The position numbers and the translations under genes are program-made. Shown piece by piece: positions 6,027 through 10,184 of a DNA stretch of 10,184 bases. This DNA comes from an uncultured Lachnobacterium sp. (GTDB lineage Bacteria; Bacillota; Clostridia; Lachnospirales; Lachnospiraceae), in contig URSS01000061.1 of assembly GCA_900550545.1 (NCBI GenBank), forward strand, positions 1 through 10,184. Direction: 5' to 3'. The first letter of the stretch is position 1. Each line of letters begins with the position of its first letter. Below the pieces are notes generated by a model. It ran no database searches. It was not told where the DNA came from and was given only the letters and a program-made list of their open reading frames with translations.

Positions 6027-7417
6027 TATTCGTCCTCCTCGCCTGTACCAAAAACTCCAATAAAATCAATTGCATCCACATTAAACGGAGAGCCTTCTAT
6101 CATACCGTTTCTGTATAATTTTGAAGGCGAATAGTTGCCATTTGTCTTCCATGGATAAATCTGATGATCTTCTGATAAAAAGTCAATTGACTTTTTATGC
6201 TGCTTCAAAACATCCATCGGTCCAACATTGTGTGTTGTAAAACAGAGCTGCCCTTCTCCATATTCCATCAGATATTCCAACAATGCACACAAATAAACAT
6301 CATGAAGGTTCGAATCAAATTCATCAATAAATACAATTCCACCGCGAACCATTTCTCTTATATACACAAATAATTTAATCAGCTTCTTAATTCCGGTGCT
6401 TTCAAATTCTGCATGAATTTTGTAGGAATCATACACCATAACCAAATCACACATCCAAAAATCACCATTTTCTTTTTTATCAATTTCTATGCCCATCAGA
6501 TCTGATTTAAAAATATGGAGAAATTCATATAATTTATTGATTGTATCTACAAATTTTTCAAATTTTAGCTTTGTGATCATATTTCGGCTACTGAATATTA
6601 CACTTATGTTTTCATTCTGTAACTCAAAAATATTACCTATCAATGAATACAGTTTTGCATTCTGTGAATCAGCATCATCACAAGAAAGAATAGTATTTTG
6701 GATCATATACGGTTTATGATCGTCAGATTCATCTAAGTACACATGTAACTTATGCCCTAAGGCAAATAGCATACCAACAGCATTCATTATTACTTGCGCC
6801 GCTTTGTCTTTCCTGTAAAGGAAATAATTATCACTCCCTGCACATAACAATTTATCATAAATTAATGCAGACACAGATCCTGTGGACAACAAATTCATTG
6901 TCTTATTTCTAATTTCAGACACAAATCCATTCTCTTCTTCCGATCCATAAATAAAGATGATTTCTCCATCACAAACTTCATATATTTTTTCCAAAGAACT
7001 GCTCTTTAATGTTGCTTTTTTCCCTTTCAGACATTCCTGTGCTATCGTAAATTTACCTGTTTTATTTTTTGACAAAGTGATTTCATACTGATAAAGAAGC
7101 AACTCTCCACCACTCTTTGCCATAAACTCTGCTTCCAGCGAAAGTTTCCCGACTTTCTTGTTGACAATTGCGTCTAAATGGTTCTGTGTAATTGGATTAT
7201 TCAAATACCCTGTATCAATAATAAGATTACGCAAAATCTCCACGGAAGTCACAATTCCAGACTTACCGGATCCATTCATACCATAAATTCCCTTAATGTT
7301 ATATTCCTGTGTGTCCGGCTCCTTATTGATTGTCTTCTTATAAAAAGACAACGAAACCGTTTTATCCAAAGTCTTAATCCCCTTAACGGAATAATTTGTT
7401 AAATAAATATCCTTCAT
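6026..7417 (-). CDS. AAA/ABC-type ATPase of the COG1106 (RloA/AbiL-like) kind
   Basis: This is a 463-aa ATPase with an SMC/RecF-like split head. It begins with a strand typical of the family (MKDIYLTNYSVKGIKTLDKTVSLSF), then Walker A GMNGSGKS (46-53). A long middle region follows (about 70-335). Then come a signature-like ESTGIKKL (339-346), Walker B GGIVFIDEFD (359-368) with Asp365-Glu366, and the switch His397 in TTHNVG. The ABC-type arrangement, with a short insert in place of a long coiled coil, fits the predicted ATPases of abortive-infection and anti-phage pairs. I start at the ATG at 7417, with GGAGG 9 nt upstream. The longer frame to 7477 runs through an intergenic hairpin and lacks family sequence. 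It directly precedes the TOPRIM-like gene (1-nt overlap). Predicted action: ATP-dependent sensor and gate for the partner nuclease. Codon and base use are clearly more AT-rich than the glycerate kinase gene nearby. Confidence 0.85.
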   Translation of the reverse strand: MKDIYLTNYSVKGIKTLDKTVSLSFYKKTINKEPDTQEYNIKGIYGMNGSGKSGIVTSVEILRNLIIDTGYLNNPITQNHLDAIVNKKVGKLSLEAEFMAKSGGELLLYQYEITLSKNKTGKFTIAQECLKGKKATLKSSSLEKIYEVCDGEIIFIYGSEEENGFVSEIRNKTMNLLSTGSVSALIYDKLLCAGSDNYFLYRKDKAAQVIMNAVGMLFALGHKLHVYLDESDDHKPYMIQNTILSCDDADSQNAKLYSLIGNIFELQNENISVIFSSRNMITKLKFEKFVDTINKLYEFLHIFKSDLMGIEIDKKENGDFWMCDLVMVYDSYKIHAEFESTGIKKLIKLFVYIREMVRGGIVFIDEFDSNLHDVYLCALLEYLMEYGEGQLCFTTHNVGPMDVLKQHKKSIDFLSEDHQIYPWKTNGNYSPSKLYRNGMIEGSPFNVDAIDFIGVFGTGEEDE

Positions 7418-7443
7418 TCTGGCAGCCCTCCATCTTTGTTTCC

Positions 7444-7452
7444 AATATAGCA
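7444..7452 (-). promoter_or_regulatory. Possible extended -10 promoter of the ATPase operon
   Basis: On the minus strand TGC-TATATT (7452-7444) is an extended -10 element about 27 nt before the ATPase start codon. The -35 region is weak (TTTATT at a 17-nt spacing). It supports the shorter ATPase start, because transcription from here would exclude the upstream in-frame extension. Confidence 0.35.
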
Positions 7453-7454
7453 CA

Positions 7455-7497
7455 AAAGGATAGGAAAATAAATACAAAATGTATTTTTCTATCCTTT
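7455..7497 (-). terminator. Intergenic hairpin between DUF2130 and ATPase genes
   Basis: AAAGGATAG (7455-7463) and CTATCCTTT (7489-7497) form a 9-bp perfect inverted repeat, and AT pairs extend it inward with a bulge. It begins 4 nt after the DUF2130 stop. It could be a weak terminator for that gene, since on the minus strand the second arm ends in CCTTTT. It could also be a regulatory site for the ATPase promoter just downstream, or a transfer-boundary scar. The stem is AT-rich and the U-tract short, so the terminator reading is uncertain. Confidence 0.45.
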
Positions 7498-7501
7498 ATA
7501 A

Positions 7502-8689
7502 TCATAATTCTTTAAACTTCGCCTGCATCGTTGGATTATTTTTGGTAAGCTTCTTTACACTGACTTCATCCACCTTATTGTTTGCAATTCTAAGCTGATT
7601 ATCAGATCCCAGAAGTTCCTTCTTGACCTTCTGCAAATGGTCAATGGTCTTATCGATTTCATCAATGGCTTTATCAAAATGAGTATGCGCAATATTATAG
7701 TTTCTGCTAAAATCATTTTTAAACTGCATTAAGCTGTCTTCAAAATTGGAGATATCAATATCCTGATTTCGGATCACTTCCAGCTCCTGCTTATAGACCA
7801 GCGCGTTCATGGCAGCATTCCGAAGCAACGTAATCATCGGAATAAAACATTGTGGACGCACAACATACATTTTATCGTATTTATAAGAAACATCTACGAT
7901 TCCGCCGTTGTATAGCTCACTGTCTGCTTCGAGCAGCGATACCAGGACTGCATACTCGCACTTTTTCTCTCTCCGGTCTTTGTCCAGTTCCTTGAAAAAA
8001 TCCTCATTTTTATGCTTCGTCGCAGTCTCATCCATCTCATTTTTCATTTCAAACATGATGGAAATAATTTCTACGCCATTTTCATCACATTCGCGGTAGA
8101 TATAATCGCCCTTGCTGCCGCTTCTTGCGTCGTTATCCTTCTCAAAATAAGCGTTTCTGAATGCAGTGGCTCTCAGCTGATTAAACTGGATCTCACAATG
8201 CTGCTCTAACGTCTCTCCGACCATCTTGGTTGACATACGTGTCTTCAGATCTTTATAATATGCAATTTCATCATCCTTTTGCGTCAGAAGGAACTGTGCC
8301 CGATCCTTCTCCTGCGTGAGCTTTCCCTCAAGATCGCGCTTTTCATCTTCCACCTTTTTTACAGCTTCCATTACCGCAATCTTCTTTTTATCTTCACTGC
8401 TGTTTAGATCATTTTGTAAAGAAGTAACTTTCGCTTCCTCTTTTTTCAATCGCTCCTGCAATTTCTTAATCTCTTTTTCGTATGCCTCGCGATCCTTCGT
8501 CTTAATCTCATTTTCTTTTGCTTCAAGCTCAAGTTCATGTTTCTCACGCATGTGTTCTTCCATTTCGGACACTCGCGACTTCAAATCCTTCTGAAATTCT
8601 TTATCTCTGATCTGCTGAATGATAGAACTAACCTCTGTATCATCCACAGTAAATGCCTGTCCACAATGCGGACATTTTAATTCTGCCAT
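7502..8689 (-). CDS. DUF2130 coiled-coil protein with possible nuclease-like core
   Basis: This 395-aa protein starts with a half zinc-ribbon, CPHCG (Cys6, Cys9), then a long charged coiled coil (about 25-150). The DUF2130 core (about 155-305) follows, and a second helical region to the end. The core contains MVGETLEQHCE (156-166), GSKGDYIYRE (191-200) and IMFEMKNEMD (211-220). The spacing of Glu162, Asp195 and Glu214-x-Lys216 looks like a PD-(D/E)XK nuclease site, which would suggest DNA or RNA cleavage; this is my reading and is not experimentally established. Members of the family are widespread single genes of unknown function, probably cytoplasmic. AGGGAGG (8697-8703) sits 7 nt before the ATG. 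The 42-nt gap to the glycerate kinase on the same strand has no terminator, so read-through from that gene is likely. It lies directly upstream of the ATPase operon, but a hairpin separates them. Confidence 0.9.
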   Translation of the reverse strand: MAELKCPHCGQAFTVDDTEVSSIIQQIRDKEFQKDLKSRVSEMEEHMREKHELELEAKENEIKTKDREAYEKEIKKLQERLKKEEAKVTSLQNDLNSSEDKKKIAVMEAVKKVEDEKRDLEGKLTQEKDRAQFLLTQKDDEIAYYKDLKTRMSTKMVGETLEQHCEIQFNQLRATAFRNAYFEKDNDARSGSKGDYIYRECDENGVEIISIMFEMKNEMDETATKHKNEDFFKELDKDRREKKCEYAVLVSLLEADSELYNGGIVDVSYKYDKMYVVRPQCFIPMITLLRNAAMNALVYKQELEVIRNQDIDISNFEDSLMQFKNDFSRNYNIAHTHFDKAIDEIDKTIDHLQKVKKELLGSDNQLRIANNKVDEVSVKKLTKNNPTMQAKFKEL

Positions 8690-8731
8690 ATACTTTCCTC
8701 CCTGTTCCGCTCTTTTAAAGTGATCTTATGC

Positions 8732-9874
8732 CTACCAGCCCGCAACTATCCGGAATACCTGTTCCGCCGTAAAACGCATGTTTTCATATGCAATCTCTTC
8801 ACGCATGGCATCTTCCAGCGAAAGCACGCCCGGAAGAATGGAAAATACACCATCCACCAGCGGCCTGTCCTTCTGCAAAGTATGCGCTCCTTCCGGCTCG
8901 ACGCTGCCTGCCAGCACGAATACCTTGCAGCCATGTGCTTTTGCGCGGCGTGCGATACCGACAGGAGCTTTTCCCATCGCGGTCTGTCCGTCAAAACGCC
9001 CCTCTCCGGTTACAATAATATCGGCATCCTGCAACTGTTCCTCCGGCAATACCGCATCCAATACTATATCCACGCCCGGCCGCAAACAGCCATGCAGATA
9101 CGCTGCAAACGCAAATCCAAGTCCTCCTGCCGCCCCGGCACCCGGCTGGTCGCGAAAATCTTTGCCAAGTGCTTCCGCAGAAATATCTGCCAGATGCCAA
9201 AGTGCGGCATCCAGCTTTAAAACCATATCGGGATCCGCACCTTTTTGCGGAGCAAAAATAAAACTTGCCCCCTGCGGACCACACAGCGGGTTGGTCACGT
9301 CGCAGGCAATTGCAAAGTAGCTTTCGGCAAGACGCGGATCAAGTTCCGAACAGTCAATCGATGCAAGTTCCGGCAGTTCACAGGCTCCCGGCGCGATATC
9401 TGTTCCGTCTGCTTTGCGGAAATGACAGCCAAGTGCATGCAGCATACCGGTACCTCCATCGTTTGTCGCACTGCCGCCGATTCCAATGATAAAATTCCGG
9501 CACCCCTGATCCAGCGCATGGCGGATAAGTTCCCCCACACCATAGGTTGTCGTTTTCATCGGATTGCGCGCCTCTGGCGGAACAAGAGGAAGCCCGGCGG
9601 TCTCCGCCATCTCGATCACAGCTGTCTGATCCGGCAGAATTCCATAAGTTGCCTCCACCGGCTGACCAAGCGGACCGGTAACCGGAATCGTCACATATTT
9701 TCCCTTAAGACCGGATACCAGAGCAGCCACAGTTCCTTCTCCGCCGTCTGCCACCGGCTTGACGGATACAGTTGCATCCGGCAGCGCACGGAGAATTCCC
9801 TGTTCTGCGGCTGTGCCTGCCTGGAGGGAGGTAAGGCTGCCTTTAAAAGAATCAATTGCTACAATAATTTTCAT
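8732..9874 (-). CDS. glxK: Glycerate kinase (GarK/GlxK family)
   Basis: The enzyme phosphorylates glycerate with ATP to phosphoglycerate, in the cytoplasm, feeding glyoxylate, sugar-acid or serine breakdown into glycolysis. At 380 aa it is the normal length for the family (PF02595). All blocks are present: DSFKGS (8-13), ADGGEGT (42-48), GIGGSATNDGG (131-141), CDVTNPLCGPQGA (191-203), GAGAAGGLG (245-253) and TGEGRFDGQTAMGKAP (289-304). The gene symbol follows the common usage glxK/garK; the sequence alone does not tell whether 2- or 3-phosphoglycerate is made. AAAGGAG (9880-9886) lies 5 nt before the ATG. No glycerate dehydrogenase or permease is seen next to it, at least on this side. It is richer in GC than the defence-type genes and reads as normal chromosome. 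The 300-nt region upstream holds the divergent RNA candidate. Confidence 0.95.
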   Translation of the reverse strand: MKIIVAIDSFKGSLTSLQAGTAAEQGILRALPDATVSVKPVADGGEGTVAALVSGLKGKYVTIPVTGPLGQPVEATYGILPDQTAVIEMAETAGLPLVPPEARNPMKTTTYGVGELIRHALDQGCRNFIIGIGGSATNDGGTGMLHALGCHFRKADGTDIAPGACELPELASIDCSELDPRLAESYFAIACDVTNPLCGPQGASFIFAPQKGADPDMVLKLDAALWHLADISAEALGKDFRDQPGAGAAGGLGFAFAAYLHGCLRPGVDIVLDAVLPEEQLQDADIIVTGEGRFDGQTAMGKAPVGIARRAKAHGCKVFVLAGSVEPEGAHTLQKDRPLVDGVFSILPGVLSLEDAMREEIAYENMRFTAEQVFRIVAGW

Positions 9875-9952
9875 AAGAACTCCTTTTGGGGTTGTTATTT
9901 TTTGCTTGCTAGAGGGTATGCATACTTTTTAACTTTTCGAATATACTTATAT
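9875..9952. promoter_or_regulatory. Divergent control region between glycerate kinase and the RNA candidate
   Basis: This AT-rich region contains a perfect 10-bp palindrome, GTATGCATAC (9916-9925), suitable as a repressor or activator site for the kinase gene. TATACT and TATATT (9943-9952) could serve as -10 elements for plus-strand transcription into the structured element that begins at 9953. I see no convincing -35 element on either strand. Confidence 0.35.
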
Positions 9953-10069
9953 TAGCAATCACTATTAACGTATTTTAAATACTATACCACCTCATAATAA
10001 GTTGGTCGTTATCTTTTATGAGGAAACGACATATAGGTGAAAGTCCTATATAGTGATTGCTATTTTTTT
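9953..10069 (+). ncRNA. Candidate structured small RNA with interleaved stems and U-tail
   Basis: The outer arms TAGCAATCACTAT (9953-9965) and ATAGTGATTGCTA (10050-10062) are perfectly complementary over 13 bp, and T7 follows on the plus strand, as at an intrinsic terminator. Inside, CCTCATAA (9990-9997) pairs with TTATGAGG (10016-10023) over 8 bp. Its loop holds GTCGTT (10005-10010), complementary to AACGAC (10025-10030) just after the stem, so the two stems interleave as a pseudoknot or as alternatives. A third hairpin is ATATAGG (10031-10037) / CCTATAT (10045-10051) with loop TGAAAGT; its last two bases are shared with the outer arm. A CACCT (9988-9992) / AGGTG (10035-10039) match offers a competing pairing. 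There is no coding frame inside. The orientation is set by the T-tract. The class is unknown to me; a small non-autonomous transposable element with 13-bp ends is an alternative, though no target duplication is evident. Confidence 0.55.
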
Positions 10070-10184
10070 ATTATTTGATTTTTAGCTTGCAAAATTTGAA
10101 AATGTTTTCTTTGCTCCCACCCAAAAAATTTATCAATTAAATGAATAGCATCCCCATGCATTTCAACATCATGATAAATAAAAT
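10060..10184 (-). CDS. C-terminal part of an unidentified protein (runs off the right edge)
   Basis: The minus frame from the window edge reads 40 codons (FIYHDVEMHGDAIHLIDKFF, then GWEQRKHFQILQAKNQIIKK) to a TAG at 10060-10062. The other two minus frames stop within 50 nt, and this one has the residue mix of a real protein end: amphipathic, charged, with a basic last helix. I do not recognise the family. It converges on the structured RNA candidate, and its stop codon falls inside the outer arm of that element, which could then act as a bidirectional terminator. The start lies outside the window. Confidence 0.5.
   Translation of the reverse strand, partial: FIYHDVEMHGDAIHLIDKFFGWEQRKHFQILQAKNQIIKK

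Noticed and set aside
5499..7417. Direct assignment to the PARIS system (AriA/AriB)
   Set aside because: The layout is similar, but I cannot see DUF4435-specific features in the small protein; an RloB-like assignment fits its size and motif order better, and a search is needed to decide.
7418..7477. Twenty-residue N-terminal extension of the ATPase (start at 7477)
   Set aside because: It runs through the intergenic hairpin and the likely promoter, has no ribosome site, and reads as basic and hydrophobic noise. The ATG at 7417 has GGAGG at the right distance and begins with family-like sequence.
8720..9955. Several plus-strand frames opposite the glycerate kinase
   Set aside because: All are antisense to a gene whose motifs are complete, and their residues (many Cys, His, Arg, Ser) look like reverse-strand artefacts.
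9953..10069. Retron msr-msd RNA
   Set aside because: The flanking inverted repeat suggested it, but no reverse transcriptase follows on the plus strand within the window and the neighbouring gene points the other way.
9953..10069. Type III toxin-antitoxin RNA (ToxI-like)
   Set aside because: Pseudoknot potential fits, but there is one unit and no tandem repeat of about 36 nt, and the toxin should follow on the same strand.
1..10184. CRISPR arrays, tRNA or rRNA genes
   Set aside because: I saw no regularly spaced repeats and no cloverleaf or conserved rRNA sequence on either strand.

Overview
The window looks like chromosomal DNA from a gut-type Firmicute, most likely Lachnospiraceae/Clostridia. 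The reasons are strong AGGAGG-type ribosome binding sites before almost every gene, low-to-moderate GC, TTG and GTG starts, and small conserved proteins of a Lachnospiraceae style. This assignment is inferred from gene style; there is no rRNA or other marker gene. Almost everything intact reads on the minus strand.

Layout from left to right. Positions 1-1030 hold wreckage: a plus-strand transposase that is internally deleted and cut short, fused to a fragment of a small membrane-protein gene. Positions 1034-3091 hold a minus-strand pair, a 101-aa conserved protein followed by an ABC half-transporter. Positions 3110-5110 hold a compact AT-rich cassette, minus strand: promoter, XRE repressor, ImmA/IrrE metallopeptidase, PIN-domain nuclease, and a hairpin terminator with a GAAA loop. 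The genes are coupled by overlaps or very short gaps. Positions 5196-7452 hold a second AT-rich minus-strand operon: a COG1106-like AAA ATPase, a TOPRIM/RloB-like protein, and a small conserved 93-aa protein. Positions 7502-9874 hold a DUF2130 coiled-coil protein and a glycerate kinase, which looks like ordinary chromosome again. Positions 9875-10184 hold a divergent intergenic region with a strongly structured element (13-bp perfect inverted repeat, interleaved stems, T7 tail) that I read as a candidate plus-strand small RNA. The C-terminal 40 codons of an unidentified minus-strand gene run in from the right edge.

How the genes may work together. The two AT-rich cassettes sit side by side between housekeeping-type genes and look like a small defence or stress-response island. 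In the first, the repressor is expected to silence its own operon. The ImmA/IrrE protease is expected to inactivate the repressor on a signal, as ImmA does to ImmR and IrrE does to DdrO. That would release the PIN ribonuclease as effector. In the second, an SMC-like ATPase would sense invasion and license a TOPRIM-fold nuclease, as in RloA/RloB, OLD-type and PARIS-like ATPase plus TOPRIM pairs. These roles are inferred from family membership; none is proven by the sequence.
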